Shown here: piece after piece, positions 35,963-47,544 of the stretch
How the letters are laid out: the number at the start of each line of letters is the position of its first letter
Position numbering within the stretch: position 1 is the first letter of the stretch
From: Pseudomonas triclosanedens
Lineage (GTDB): Bacteria; Pseudomonadota; Gammaproteobacteria; Pseudomonadales; Pseudomonadaceae
Direction: 5' to 3'
Length of the DNA stretch: 64,000 bases
Assembly: GCF_026686735.1 (NCBI RefSeq)
Contig: NZ_CP113432.1
Location: forward strand, 4,453,001-4,517,000
Program-made: the position numbers and the translations under genes
Notes under the pieces: model-generated
What the model was told of the DNA's origin: nothing
The model's input: the letters and a program-made list of their open reading frames with translations, nothing else
Database searches by the model: none

Positions 35963-36213
35963 GGGGGTACCCTCTGAAGGATTCTTGTTGTCCAGTGACA
36001 AGGATTCTGCCCAGCGACCGCACGGCACAGAACAGCGGAAGCGGCCAAAAGGGGATCGATATGGCCAGAATTTATGACCATTAACCATCTGCATGCCGGT
36101 TTGCGTCACTCCCGCCAGTAAAGCCAGATCGAGCGGCGCTATGCTCCAGGGAATTGTCCCGGCCAACAGCCGGTCGAACACCGACAAGCGTTTTGACCAC
36201 AGGATGGGGGAAC

Positions 36214-38634
36214 ATGCGGGGAACCTTCGTACACACCTGCAGCCGCGTGCTGCTGATGCTGGCCTTGTCGCTGGCCGGCGCCAGCCTGGTGCTGGCGGAC
36301 GAGCCTACCGACGTCCAGGCCGGCGATTCCATCCAGTTGCCGGACCTGCCCGAGGATGCCGGCGTCGACCAGCTCAGCGCCCGCCTGGAGCTGATCCGCC
36401 AACGCGTCTCCGCCGACAGCGACGACGGCCTGCTGTCCAACCTGCGGCAGTCCGCGCTGGCCGTGCAGGCCCATGCGGAGCAGAACGCCACTGACATCGG
36501 CGCAGCGCTGTCGCGCACCGAGGACCAGCTCAAGGTGCTCGGCCCCGCCACACCCAACGAGGCCGAGAGCCTGAGCAAGCAGCGCAACGACCTGACGGAT
36601 GCGCAGAAGGACCTGCAGAAACAATTGGCGCGTGCCAACCAGTTGGACAAGGACGCCCAGGACCTCGCCGCGCAGATCGTCAACCTGCGCCGCAGCCAGT
36701 TCAACTCACAGATCGCCACGCGCTACCCGCCACCGCTGAGTCCGCGCTTCTGGTCGAGCCTGATCCGCCCCACTGATGACGACCTCAGGCGTCTCCAGAC
36801 TGTCCACAACCAGGTCGGCAACGCCATCGCCGATGCCTGGCTACCGGGCAACCGGGCGCCCTTCATCGCCTGCCTGATCGCCGCAGTGCTGCTGTGGGTA
36901 CCGGGCCGGCGCCTGCTGGAGCAGTTGCTGACCAAGGCGATGATCCGCTGGATTCCGGTCGGGCGGCTGCGGCGCAGCGCCCTGGCGCTGTCGGTCAGCC
37001 TGGCGACCATCGTGACCCTGGGTGGCGCCGCCGGCCTGATCCGCGAGGGGCTGGACTGGAACGAGCAGCTCACCCCAGGCATGTCCAACCTGGCGGATCA
37101 GTTGCTCGCGCTGGTGATCTTCTGCACCTTCACCGCCGGCCTCGGCCGCGCCCTGCTGGCCGTGCAGCGGCCATCCTGGCGCCTGCCGGACCTGCCCGAC
37201 CCCGTCGCCAGCGCGCTCTCGCCCTTCCCCTGGTTGATGGCCTGGATGCTCCTGCTGCTGGGCACCCAGGAACGCCTGAACAGCGTCAGCGGCGCCAGCC
37301 TCGCGCTGACCGTGGCGGTCAATGGCATCACGGCCCTGGCGACCGCCGTTTTGTACGGCATAGCGCTGTATCGCTACCGCCGCGCGCGCCGTGAAGCCGA
37401 AGGACACGAGACCTCCGCGCTGGCGGGCATTCTGGTGTTGGCGATGCTGGTGACCGTGCTGCTGATCGTCCTGGCATTGGTCACCGGCTACCTGTCGCTG
37501 GCCTATTTCCTCGCCGGCAAGCTGCTCTGGGCCAGCGTCATCTGCGCCAGCGGCTACCTGCTCACCGCGCTGTTCGGCGACCTCTGCGAAGCACTGCTGT
37601 CCCCCAGGCACCCGATCGGCGAACGCCTGGCGCACAACCTCGGGGTCGACCCGCGGCACCAGGCACAGGCAGCCACGTTGCTCACCGGCATCGGCCGCAC
37701 CCTGCTGGTGCTTTCGACTGTGCTCGTGGCCTTTTCCACCACGGGCACCAGCCCCGGCGAGTTGCTGCAGGGCATGCTGCACCTGGTGGAAAGCGGCCAG
37801 TCGCTGGGCCGCCTGAACATCGTCCCGCAGGACATCCTGCTGGCCCTCGCTACCCTCGCGGCCGGCCTGTTCGGCCTGCGTCTGCTCAAGCGCTGGCTGG
37901 CCGACGAACTGCTGCCGGAAACCAGCATGGATGCCGGCATGCGCGCCTCGCTGGTAACCCTCGTCGGCTACATCGGCATGGTCATCCTGGTGCTGCTGGT
38001 GCTCTCGGCCCTGCGCATCAACCTGACCAGCCTTACATGGGTAGTCAGCGCCCTGTCGGTGGGCATCGGCTTCGGCCTGCAGGCCATCGTGCAGAACTTC
38101 ATTTCCGGCTTGATCCTGCTGACCGAGCGCCCGGTGAAGGTTGGCGACTGGGTCAGCCTGACCGGCGGCGTGGAGGGCGACATCCGCCGCATCAACGTGC
38201 GCGCTACGGAAATCCAGATGTCCGACTATTCCACGGTGATCGTCCCCAACTCGCAGTTCATTTCGCAGAACGTGCGCAACGTGACGATGGGCAACGCCCT
38301 CGGTGTGGTCAGCATCAACCTGACGCTGCCGCTGGATACCGACGTACTCAAGGTCCGCGAGCTGCTGCTGCACGCCTTCAGCGAACACGCGGCGATCATC
38401 GATACCCCGGCGCCGTCGGTGACCTTCAAGGAGCTGGGCGCGACCGGCCTGACGCTCAGTGTCTCCGGCTACGTGAACAGCCCGCGCTCGGTCGCCGGGG
38501 CGCGCAGCGACCTGCTCTTCACCATTCTGGGGCGCCTGCGCGAGCTGGGCATCGCGCTATCGTCACCGCAGACGATGGTGCTCCAGCAGCCGCCGGCACC
38601 GGCCGATCCAGCCGGCGAGCCGGGCAGCGAATGA
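36214..38634 (+). CDS. MscS-family mechanosensitive channel with large N-terminal domain (DUF3772 type)
   Basis: 806-residue inner-membrane channel, PA1408-like. A signal peptide (ends VLADEPTDV) leads to a periplasmic coiled-coil domain (about residues 30-190), about ten hydrophobic segments (215-600), then the MscS pore and beta domain at about 600-690: TSLTWVVSALSVGIGFGLQAIVQNFISGLILLTERPVKVGDWVSL. The size and architecture place it with MscK/MscM-type rather than small MscS channels. The ATG at 36214 follows AGGATGGGGG. It is divergent from aphA. Confidence 0.88.
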   Translation: MRGTFVHTCSRVLLMLALSLAGASLVLADEPTDVQAGDSIQLPDLPEDAGVDQLSARLELIRQRVSADSDDGLLSNLRQSALAVQAHAEQNATDIGAALSRTEDQLKVLGPATPNEAESLSKQRNDLTDAQKDLQKQLARANQLDKDAQDLAAQIVNLRRSQFNSQIATRYPPPLSPRFWSSLIRPTDDDLRRLQTVHNQVGNAIADAWLPGNRAPFIACLIAAVLLWVPGRRLLEQLLTKAMIRWIPVGRLRRSALALSVSLATIVTLGGAAGLIREGLDWNEQLTPGMSNLADQLLALVIFCTFTAGLGRALLAVQRPSWRLPDLPDPVASALSPFPWLMAWMLLLLGTQERLNSVSGASLALTVAVNGITALATAVLYGIALYRYRRARREAEGHETSALAGILVLAMLVTVLLIVLALVTGYLSLAYFLAGKLLWASVICASGYLLTALFGDLCEALLSPRHPIGERLAHNLGVDPRHQAQAATLLTGIGRTLLVLSTVLVAFSTTGTSPGELLQGMLHLVESGQSLGRLNIVPQDILLALATLAAGLFGLRLLKRWLADELLPETSMDAGMRASLVTLVGYIGMVILVLLVLSALRINLTSLTWVVSALSVGIGFGLQAIVQNFISGLILLTERPVKVGDWVSLTGGVEGDIRRINVRATEIQMSDYSTVIVPNSQFISQNVRNVTMGNALGVVSINLTLPLDTDVLKVRELLLHAFSEHAAIIDTPAPSVTFKELGATGLTLSVSGYVNSPRSVAGARSDLLFTILGRLRELGIALSSPQTMVLQQPPAPADPAGEPGSE

Positions 38635-38944
38635 GCCGGGACCGCAGGTCGGTCATCGCGCCCGGCGGATGGGGCGAATCTAGACTGAATAACAGCCCCC
38701 GCACGGGGGTTCGCCCGCTGAGCCTGCGGTCGAGCGCAAGACCGTCGGTGCCGGTGCGCTCAGTCTCAGCCGGCTAGCGCGCGATGCTCCCGCCCGGGAA
38801 AGCCTCATCGCGTGACGACGCAGCGGGCCGACGCGCCCGCCGTCAGGCCCGGTGTGCGCCCATCCGGCATGCGCGTTGCGCCGCTTCTCCCCGATCACCG
38901 TCGGGCCGACGCATGCACGGTGGTTCTGCGCAGGAGATCGCGTC
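38635..38944. other. Gap with a compound hairpin, no gene
   Basis: 310 bp between the channel and methyltransferase genes. It holds a nested hairpin: outer GGGCGAA (38672-38678) / TTCGCCC (38710-38716), inner CCCCC-GCAC-GGGGG (38696-38709). This may act as a terminator for the channel gene, although no T-run follows. The remaining G+C-rich sequence shows no promoter pair or ORF that I could defend. Confidence 0.5.
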
Positions 38945-39988
38945 ATGGACGAAGCCAGACTCAACGAATTCATGGGCAAGCTGGTCACCGACATGGGCGG
39001 CGCTGCGATGCTCGCCAACATCATCCTCGGCGAAGAACTTGGCCTGTACCGCGCGATGGCCGACAGCCTGCCGGTCAGCGCCGAAACCCTGGCCGAACGC
39101 ACGGGCTGCAACGCCCGGCTGGTGCGCGAATGGCTGAGCGCCCACGCCGCCTCGGGCTACATGGAGCACAGCGACGGGCAATTCCGCCTGCCGGAAGAAC
39201 AGGCCCTGGCGCTGGCGGTGGAAGACTCGCCGGTCTACGTCGCCGGCGGCGCGGTGGTGGTCGCCGCGCTGTTCCATGACAAGGACAAGCTGGTGGCCGC
39301 CATGCGTGGCGATGGCGCGCTCCCCTGGGGCGACCACCACCCCTGCATGTTCTCCGGCACCGAGCGGTTCTTCCGTCCCGGCTACCGCGCGCACCTGGTG
39401 AGTGAATGGCTACCCGCGCTGGAAGGCGTGGTGGAAAAGCTCCAGCGCGGCGCACAGGTCGCCGATGTTGGCTGCGGCCACGGCGCCTCCACGGTGATCA
39501 TGGCCCAGGCATTCCCCGGCTCGCGCTTCGTCGGGTTCGATTACCACGCACCGTCTATAGACACCGCCAACCAGCGTGCCCGCGAGGCCGGCGTGGCCGA
39601 GCGTGCCCGCTTCCAGCGCGCCAGCGCCAAGGACTACCCCGGCGACTACGACCTGATCTGCTTCTTCGACTGCCTGCACGACATGGGCGACCCGGTGGGC
39701 GCTGCCCGCCACGCCAGGCAGGCGCTCAAGCCCGGCGGCACAGTGCTGCTGGTGGAGCCGTTCGCCAACGATCACCTGGAAGACAACCTGAACCCGGTCG
39801 GCCGGCTGTTCTACGCGGCTTCCACCTTCATCTGCACACCCAACTCACTGTCCCAGGAAGTCGGTCTCGGGCTGGGCGCCCAGGCCGGCGAAGGCCGTTT
39901 GCGCAAGGTGTTCGAGGAGGCCGGCTTCAGCAGCTTCCGCCGCGCGGCGCAGACCCCCTTCAATCTGATCCTGGAGGCCCGCGCCTGA
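38945..39988 (+). CDS. Class I SAM-dependent methyltransferase with winged-helix N-terminus
   Basis: 347-residue protein. Residues 1-90 form a winged-helix dimerisation domain (ADSLPVSAETLAERTGCNARLVREWLSAHAASGYMEH), as in O-methyltransferases and the Rv2258c family. SAM-binding motif I is VADVGCGHGASTVIMAQAFPGSRFVGFD at about 175-202, and motif IV-like DLICFFDCLHDMGDP follows. The start at 38945 has a CAGGAG site; upstream Met codons are outside the family region. The methyl acceptor is unknown. Confidence 0.87.
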   Translation: MDEARLNEFMGKLVTDMGGAAMLANIILGEELGLYRAMADSLPVSAETLAERTGCNARLVREWLSAHAASGYMEHSDGQFRLPEEQALALAVEDSPVYVAGGAVVVAALFHDKDKLVAAMRGDGALPWGDHHPCMFSGTERFFRPGYRAHLVSEWLPALEGVVEKLQRGAQVADVGCGHGASTVIMAQAFPGSRFVGFDYHAPSIDTANQRAREAGVAERARFQRASAKDYPGDYDLICFFDCLHDMGDPVGAARHARQALKPGGTVLLVEPFANDHLEDNLNPVGRLFYAASTFICTPNSLSQEVGLGLGAQAGEGRLRKVFEEAGFSSFRRAAQTPFNLILEARA

Positions 39989-40119
39989 GCCACGGCGACG
40001 CCCCGGCGCAGTCGACTGCAAAGGCCGCGCCGGGACGCACAAATCGTTCATCTGCCAGTCATCATTCCGTTACAGGCACTGGCGAAACTCCCTGGCTTTC
40101 AACCTGGGGAGGTAAACCG

Positions 40120-40686
40120 ATGTCCAACAAGAACCTGTACAAAGCCGCATCCATCGCCCTGCTCGTCGCCGGCCTCGCCGGTTGCGCCATACAGCCGCCG
40201 GTAGCCAGCAAGGAAGCCACGCCGAACAACGACGACTGGTACCTGGTGCGTACCGACGAAACCCTCTATGTCTTCGACGACGCTACCGTCTACCGCGACT
40301 ACCTGGTAACCGGCAAGACCACCTACACCAAGGATGTGGGCGAGAAGGACAAGTTCGGCCAGAACATCGTCCTGGTGGTGCGCGCCGAAGATCAGAGCAA
40401 GGACGTGAAGAAGATCGCCGGCTACCAGTTCCTCAAGCAGAGCCTGCCGCCGGCCGCCGGTTTCTACGGTGAAATCCGCAAGGACGGTGTGATCTACGTG
40501 GCCCAGCGCTACGGTGACATGGTCGACATGAATGGCCTGGGCGAGCCGATCTTCCGCCACACCGAGATCGCCAGCGGCCCCAATGGAGAGCGGGTGGTCT
40601 ACCTGATGCAGAAGGAAGAGACCAAACCGGTCGGCCTGATTGCCAGGTTCCAGAAGATCTACGGCATCACCCCCGCCAAGGGCTGA
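40120..40686 (+). CDS. Predicted lipoprotein of unknown function
   Basis: 188-residue protein with a type II signal peptide and lipobox LAGC (lipidated Cys22), then a low-complexity linker (AIQPPVASKEATPNN). The mature region is rich in beta-type sequence (DETLYVFDDATVYRDYLVTGKTTYTKDVG). GGGGAGG lies before the ATG. Asp at +2 is absent (Ala follows Cys), so outer-membrane sorting is expected. I recognise no family. It is monocistronic. Confidence 0.8.
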   Translation: MSNKNLYKAASIALLVAGLAGCAIQPPVASKEATPNNDDWYLVRTDETLYVFDDATVYRDYLVTGKTTYTKDVGEKDKFGQNIVLVVRAEDQSKDVKKIAGYQFLKQSLPPAAGFYGEIRKDGVIYVAQRYGDMVDMNGLGEPIFRHTEIASGPNGERVVYLMQKEETKPVGLIARFQKIYGITPAKG

Positions 40687-40755
40687 CACCTGCGCGCGCA
40701 TCCCGGCCGGGATGCGCGCCGCTCCGGCCCACGCCGCAACGGCGCGGGCCGCGCG

Positions 40756-40968
40756 TCAGCTGGAAGGCTCCAGCCGCACTTCGATTTTCTCCGGCACGTC
40801 GATATTCCAGTCACCGTACTGGTACCAGTCATCACCGAGCATTTCGGCCGGGTGCATGGTGCGATCGGCGCCGTTGCCGCAGGCCAGGCTGGTCGATGGG
40901 CAGTAGCGGTCGCAACCCCAGCAGATGCGCTCGGGATGCGGCGGGTTGAGGGGGAATTTCTTGGCCAT
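40756..40968 (-). CDS. DUF3079 cysteine-containing small protein
   Basis: 70-residue protein MAKKFPLNPPHPERICWGCDRYCPSTSLACGNG, with a CWGCDRYC cluster and a distal Cys that suggest metal binding, and the DUF3079 core HPAEMLGDDWYQYGDWNID. Function is unknown. It is convergent with the lipoprotein gene, with an intergenic space of about 70 bp. Confidence 0.8.
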   Translation of the reverse strand: MAKKFPLNPPHPERICWGCDRYCPSTSLACGNGADRTMHPAEMLGDDWYQYGDWNIDVPEKIEVRLEPSS

Positions 40969-41056
40969 GACAGCGCCTCGGCTTCCGTGTGGGATCCTTG
41001 AAGGCTATGCCCCCACTACGCCGCGACACTTTGATCTGAGACAAGCGCAGGAAATT

Positions 41057-42076
41057 TCAGGCCCGGAAATGGCTTGGCGGCTGGCCGCTCCAGCGTTGGA
41101 AGGCATGGCGCAGGCTGGCGGTTTCGCTGAAGCCGAGTTCCTCGGCGATTCGGTAGATCGGCATGTCGCCGCCCTGCAGCAGCTCCTTGGCGCGGGCGAA
41201 ACGCAGTTCGTCGAGCAGTTGCTGGTAGCTGGTCTGCTGTTGCTGCAAATGCCGGCGCAGGCTGCGCGACGAGCAGTTCAGGCGCCGCGCGAGTTCCTCA
41301 AGGCCCGGCGGCTCCTGCAGGCGTTCGCCGAGGATCGCGCGGACCTTGTCGAGCCAGGCACGGCGCGCGGCCAGGTCGATGTTCTGGCGGCGGCACTGTT
41401 CGAGCATCTCGCGGTGGGTCACGGCGTCGGCCAGTGGCAGGCGCATTTCCAGCCAGCTGGCGGGGAAGCCGATGGCGCTGCGCGGACAATCGAAGCTCAG
41501 CTGGCAGCCGAACAGCGTGGCGTAGGCGGCGCGGCGTTCCGCCGGGCCTTCGTAGTCGAATTCGGCACGCACCAGCGGCAACGGCTGGCCGAGCAGGTCG
41601 GCGCAGGCCACCTTCAGCGAGCCCAGGCACAACTCGGTGTTGAACGGGCGCATGGCCTCTTCCTCGCCATAGCCGGTGGCGACCAGCCACGCCATGTCGC
41701 CGTCCACCTCCAGCGCCAGGTGGAAATAGGTACCCAGCAGCACCGGGTAGCTCAGGCCGATGCGCAACGCCTCGCCCAGGGTCGGCGCGGACAAGAGCGC
41801 GTAACCGAGCAGGCCGTAGGCGGTGATGCGTGTGCGCACGCCCAGGCGCAGGCCGAGAGCGGGCTCGCCGGCAAGGTTCTGCACGTTGGCGAAAACCTGC
41901 TGCTCCTGCCAGGGGCTGACCAGCCGGCGCAGATCGAGCAGATCGTCCCCGGTGATGCCGCTGCCCTCGAGGATAGCCTCGCGGCTGTGCCCTTCCGATT
42001 CCATCAGCGCGACGGTCAGGGAAGTCATGTGCAGGGAGTTGAGCCAGGTAGAGCGGGAGAAGGTCAGAGGATTCAT
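41057..42076 (-). CDS. AraC-family regulator with arabinose-binding-type N-terminal domain
   Basis: 339-residue regulator of the OruR/VirS-like type. The N-terminal ligand domain (about 20-200) includes NLAGEPALGLRLGVRTRITAYGLLGYALLSAPTLGEAL. The C-terminal double helix-turn-helix includes LARRLNCSSRSLRRHLQQQQTSYQQLLDELRFARAKELL and IYRIAEELGFSETASLRHAFQRWSGQPPSHFR. The ribosome site is weak (GGGCACGAC). The effector and target genes are unknown. It lies apart from the MoxR operon and close to DUF3079. Confidence 0.87.
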   Translation of the reverse strand: MNPLTFSRSTWLNSLHMTSLTVALMESEGHSREAILEGSGITGDDLLDLRRLVSPWQEQQVFANVQNLAGEPALGLRLGVRTRITAYGLLGYALLSAPTLGEALRIGLSYPVLLGTYFHLALEVDGDMAWLVATGYGEEEAMRPFNTELCLGSLKVACADLLGQPLPLVRAEFDYEGPAERRAAYATLFGCQLSFDCPRSAIGFPASWLEMRLPLADAVTHREMLEQCRRQNIDLAARRAWLDKVRAILGERLQEPPGLEELARRLNCSSRSLRRHLQQQQTSYQQLLDELRFARAKELLQGGDMPIYRIAEELGFSETASLRHAFQRWSGQPPSHFRA

Positions 42077-42156
42077 GTCGTGCCCATCGTAGACGCTACG
42101 GTGCGCCACCAGGTGTTACCGGTTCAGGCGCAGCCCAAGGGCAGGCAAGTTGTGTG

Positions 42157-42177
42157 CCGGCCACCCAGCGTGGCCGG
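42157..42177. other. Strong hairpin in the AraC-VWA intergenic region
   Basis: CCGGCCAC-CCAGC-GTGGCCGG, an 8-bp perfect stem. A second small hairpin CGGTGCG-AG-CGCACCG (42260-42275) lies 29 bp beyond the VWA gene stop and may end that operon, though without a T-run. Confidence 0.5.
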
Positions 42178-42303
42178 ATCGATCCCCATGTTACGGGGTC
42201 CGGGATGCGGAGCGGAAATTCTTCCGTCCGCGCGCAGGTTACCTTTGCGGACACCGGGGCGGTGCGAGCGCACCGTTCTGGGGCTCGAAAGCGGTGTACC
42301 AGC

Positions 42304-43485
42304 TCAACCGCGGGAGAGGAACCGCATGCCTTCTTCCAGCCCGCTCAGGGTCAGCGGATACATCTGCTCCTTCACCAGCTCGCGCACCAGGCCCGTGGAG
42401 GCGGTGTAGTTCCAGGTGTCCTTCGGATACGGGTTGATCCAGATGAGCTTCTTGTACTTCTCCATGAAGCGCTGCATCCAGACGTAGCCGGCTTCCTCGT
42501 TCCAGTGCTCGACGCTGCCGCCGGCCTGGGTGATCTCGTAGGGAGCCATCGCGGCGTCGCCGACGAACACTACCTTGTAGTCCGGCCCGTACTTGTGCAG
42601 CAGGTCGAAGGTGGCAGTGCGCTCGCTGGAGCGGCGCAGGTTGTTCTTCCACACCGACTCGTAGATGAAGTTGTGGAAGTAGAAGTACTCCAGGTGCTTG
42701 AACTCGGTCTTGCAGGCCGAGAACAGTTCCTCGCAGACCTTCACATGGGCGTCCATGGAACCGCCGATATCCAGCAGCAGCAGGAGCTTCACGGTGTTGC
42801 GGCGCTCCGGGCGCATCTGGATGTTGAGCAGGCCGGCGTCCTTGGCCGTGTGGTCGATGGTGCCGTCGATGTCGAGCTCTTCCGCCGCGCCCTCACGGGC
42901 GAACTTGCGCAGGCGCCGCAGGGCGATCTTGATGTTGCGCGTGCCCAGCTCGACCTGGTCGTCGAGGTTCTTGTACTCGCGCTGGTCCCACACCTTGGCG
43001 GCCTTGCCCTGGCGCTTGCCGGCGTCGCCGACGCGGATGCCCTCGGGGTTGAAGCCGCCGGAGCCGAACGGGCTGGTGCCGCCGGTGCCGATCCACTTGT
43101 TGCCGCCGGCGTGGCGCTCCTTCTGCTCTTCGAGACGTTTCTTGAACTCCTCGATGAGCTTGTCCAGGCCGCCCAGGGACTGGATCTGCGCGCGCTCCTC
43201 GTCGGTCAGCAGGCGCTCGAACTCCTTGCGCAGCCACTCTTCGGGAATCAGCGCCTTGAGGTGGTCGTCGAGCTTCTCCAGGCCCTTGAAATAGGCGCCG
43301 AAGGCCCGGTCGAACTTATCGAAATGGCGCTCGTCCTTCACCATGATGGTGCGGGCGAGGTAGTAGAACTCGTCCATGTCGGCGAACACGACGCGGTGCT
43401 TGAGCGCATCGATCAGGTCGAGCAGCTCGCGCACCGACACCGGCACCTTGGCCGCGCGCATTTCGTTGAACAGGTTGAGCAGCAT
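42304..43485 (-). CDS. CoxE-family VWA domain protein
   Basis: 393-residue von Willebrand A protein partnered with a MoxR ATPase, a pair thought to act as a metal-insertion or protein-remodelling chaperone. The N-terminal region (MLLNLFNEMRAAKVPVSVRELLDLIDAL) leads to the VWA domain near residues 230-380. Its MIDAS reads LLLLDIGGSMD, with Gly for the first Ser, as often in this family, so metal binding may be weak. The start is taken 10 bp after the upstream stop; a GTG nine codons earlier is the alternative and would overlap that gene. Confidence 0.88.
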   Translation of the reverse strand: MLLNLFNEMRAAKVPVSVRELLDLIDALKHRVVFADMDEFYYLARTIMVKDERHFDKFDRAFGAYFKGLEKLDDHLKALIPEEWLRKEFERLLTDEERAQIQSLGGLDKLIEEFKKRLEEQKERHAGGNKWIGTGGTSPFGSGGFNPEGIRVGDAGKRQGKAAKVWDQREYKNLDDQVELGTRNIKIALRRLRKFAREGAAEELDIDGTIDHTAKDAGLLNIQMRPERRNTVKLLLLLDIGGSMDAHVKVCEELFSACKTEFKHLEYFYFHNFIYESVWKNNLRRSSERTATFDLLHKYGPDYKVVFVGDAAMAPYEITQAGGSVEHWNEEAGYVWMQRFMEKYKKLIWINPYPKDTWNYTASTGLVRELVKEQMYPLTLSGLEEGMRFLSRG

Positions 43486-43495
43486 GATCAGATTC

Positions 43496-43936
43496 TCATT
43501 CTTCGCTGACACGCAGCAGGCCCTGAGGCCGGTTCAGATCGGCTTGCACCGCAAGCGCCAGGGCTCCATAGCCCACGCCAATACCGCGATTGTGTTGCGA
43601 GCAATTCTGCTCTGCCGAAACGTCCTTCCAGACGTACAGCTCCAGCAGGCAGCTCAAATCATCCGTCGCATCCAGTTCAAACTCGATAAAGCGTCCGGCC
43701 TGATCGAGCAACAGTCCCATCAGGGATGAACAGCCCGGCTCACAAACACCGAGGTGCAGAAGGATAGCCTTCGACCAGTCGACATCTCTCTCACGCGCCA
43801 CGTCGATCAGCACCGGCGGGATATGTCCGGGCGCCTCGCGGAAATCCGCAGCGCACTTGCGAATGGACTCCCGCAGAAGAGCGTTCTGATCTTGAACGCT
43901 CTTCTGGCGCTTGCGCGCAATCCTGGAAAGATCCAT
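43496..43936 (-). CDS. Unknown protein between MoxR and VWA genes
   Basis: 146-residue soluble protein with no recognised domain: an Arg/Lys-rich N-terminus (MDLSRIARKRQKSVQDQNAL), a central acidic stretch (FIEFELDATDDLSCLLELYVW) and five to six Cys. It lies 13 bp after the MoxR stop and 10 bp before the VWA start, so it is read with them. Codon choice is looser than in its neighbours (many GAT, GTT, ATT and TTG). It has no strong ribosome site and may depend on coupling. Real coding is supported by the tight packing. Function cannot be assigned. Confidence 0.65.
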   Translation of the reverse strand: MDLSRIARKRQKSVQDQNALLRESIRKCAADFREAPGHIPPVLIDVARERDVDWSKAILLHLGVCEPGCSSLMGLLLDQAGRFIEFELDATDDLSCLLELYVWKDVSAEQNCSQHNRGIGVGYGALALAVQADLNRPQGLLRVSEE

Positions 43937-43949
43937 CCGGAGATTCGAA

Positions 43950-44795
43950 TCAGCGGCTGGCGCGGCGGCTCATGAACGCCAGACGCTCCAGCAGTTGCAC
44001 GTCCTGCTCGTTCTTCACCAGCGCACCGGCCAGCGGCGGGATGGCCTTGGTGGGGTCGCGCTCGCGCAGCACGGCTTCGCCGATGTTGTCGGCCATCAGC
44101 AGCTTCAGCCAGTCCACCAGTTCGGAGGTGGAAGGCTTCTTCTTCAGGCCCGGCACCTTGCGCACGTCGAAGAAGATATCCAGCGCCTCGCTGACCAGCG
44201 TGCCGCTGATCTTCGGGTAGTGCACGTCGACGATCTTCTGCAGCGTCTCGCGGTCGGGGAAGGCGATGTAGTGGAAGAAGCAGCGGCGCAGGAAGGCGTC
44301 CGGCAGTTCCTTTTCGTTGTTGGAGGTGATGATGATGATCGGGCGCTGCCTGGCCTTGATGGTCTCGTTGGTCTCGTAAACGAAGAACTCCATCTTGTCG
44401 AGTTCCTGCAGCAGGTCGTTGGGGAACTCGATATCGGCCTTGTCGATCTCGTCGATCAGCAGGATAACGCGCTCTTCGGCCTCGAAGGCCTCCCAGAGCT
44501 TGCCCTTCTTGATGTAGTTGCGCACGTCGTGGACCTTGTCCACGCCCAGTTGGGAGTCGCGCAGGCGGCTCACCGCGTCGTACTCGTAGAGCCCCTGGTG
44601 GGCCTTGGTGGTGGACTTGATGTGCCAGGTGATCAGCTTGGCGCCGAAGGACTCCGCCAACTGCTCGGCCAGCATGGTCTTGCCGGTGCCCGGCTCGCCC
44701 TTCACCAGCAGCGGGCGCTGCAGGGTGATGGCGGCGTTGACCGCCAGCTTGAGGTCGTCGGTGGCGACGTAGGACTGAGTGCCTTCGAACTTCAT
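43950..44795 (-). CDS. MoxR-family AAA+ ATPase
   Basis: 281-residue AAA+ ATPase with Walker [13 protein letters not shown], Walker [13 protein letters not shown], sensor 1 [24 protein letters not shown] and arginine-finger-like FLRRC. The start [20 protein letters not shown] has a GAGGA site; a 37-codon upstream frame is rejected. It is the first gene of the operon with the unknown gene and the VWA gene, and should remodel or activate a partner through the VWA protein. Confidence 0.9.
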   Translation of the reverse strand: MKFEGTQSYVATDDLKLAVNAAITLQRPLLVKGEPGTGKTMLAEQLAESFGAKLITWHIKSTTKAHQGLYEYDAVSRLRDSQLGVDKVHDVRNYIKKGKLWEAFEAEERVILLIDEIDKADIEFPNDLLQELDKMEFFVYETNETIKARQRPIIIITSNNEKELPDAFLRRCFFHYIAFPDRETLQKIVDVHYPKISGTLVSEALDIFFDVRKVPGLKKKPSTSELVDWLKLLMADNIGEAVLRERDPTKAIPPLAGALVKNEQDVQLLERLAFMSRRASR

Positions 44796-44862
44796 CGGGA
44801 AATCCTCGAACGGTAGCGGCCGGGGACAGGCCCGGGCGGAAATGTGCGTTTGGGAGACTGCG

Positions 44863-44892
44863 ACTATAACGCGCATGGCTCTCGACTGTGAA
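44863..44892 (-). promoter_or_regulatory. Sigma-70-type promoter of the MoxR operon
   Basis: On the minus strand -35 TTCACA (44887-44892) and -10 TATAGT (44863-44868) are spaced 18 bp, with the -10 about 68 bp before the MoxR start. Confidence 0.5.
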
Positions 44893-44900
44893 CGCAGGAC

Positions 44901-44923
44901 GGGCATTCAGTCACTGAATGCCC
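44901..44923. promoter_or_regulatory. Perfect 10-bp-arm palindrome between MoxR and cysK
   Basis: GGGCATTCAG-TCA-CTGAATGCCC lies just upstream of the predicted MoxR -35 and about 165 bp upstream of cysK. Perfect arms and position suggest an operator for the MoxR operon or the divergent pair. No regulator could be matched. Confidence 0.45.
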
Positions 44924-45087
44924 AGTCACGCTTGGCCCAGCCACGCGCGGCATCGGCCCCCACGGCGTCCATTGAGTACCGATCCGGGCGGAGCGACGAC
45001 CGATCTTTCCGCCGGTTCTGCGTCTGGACTGGAAGGTGGGCTGGGAATAGGCTCTCTGATTACCTTCGAGCGACAAGGACCCTCATC

Positions 45088-47368
<2,281 letters not shown>

Positions 47369-47387
47369 GCACCATCCTTGCCTGACG

Positions 47388-47415
47388 ACGCGCGGCCCCG
47401 GCCGCGCGTTTTCGT
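47388..47415 (+). terminator. Intrinsic terminator after the PA2711-like gene
   Basis: ACGCGCGGC-CCCG-GCCGCGCGT stem followed by TTTCGTT, 20 bp after the stop codon. Confidence 0.8.
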
Positions 47416-47544
47416 TGGTACGCCCCGATTGTCGTGGGGCTCCCGCTTTGCCGTCCGACTCGCGCAGCGCTCGCCTCGGCCGGCCACAGCAGTTATAGTC
47501 TGTCCACGCAGCCCTTCGCTGCCTCACTTAACAGGTTCGCCTTC

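Noticed and set aside
39406..40119. Long N-terminal extension of the lipoprotein reading frame
   Set aside because: The extension is an out-of-frame reading of the methyltransferase gene; the lipobox signal peptide and GGGGAGG site fix the start at 40120.
42304..43512. GTG start at 43512 for the VWA protein
   Set aside because: It would overlap the upstream gene by 17 bp, without a ribosome site; the ATG at 43485 matches the usual family N-terminus MLLNLFNEMRAAKVP.
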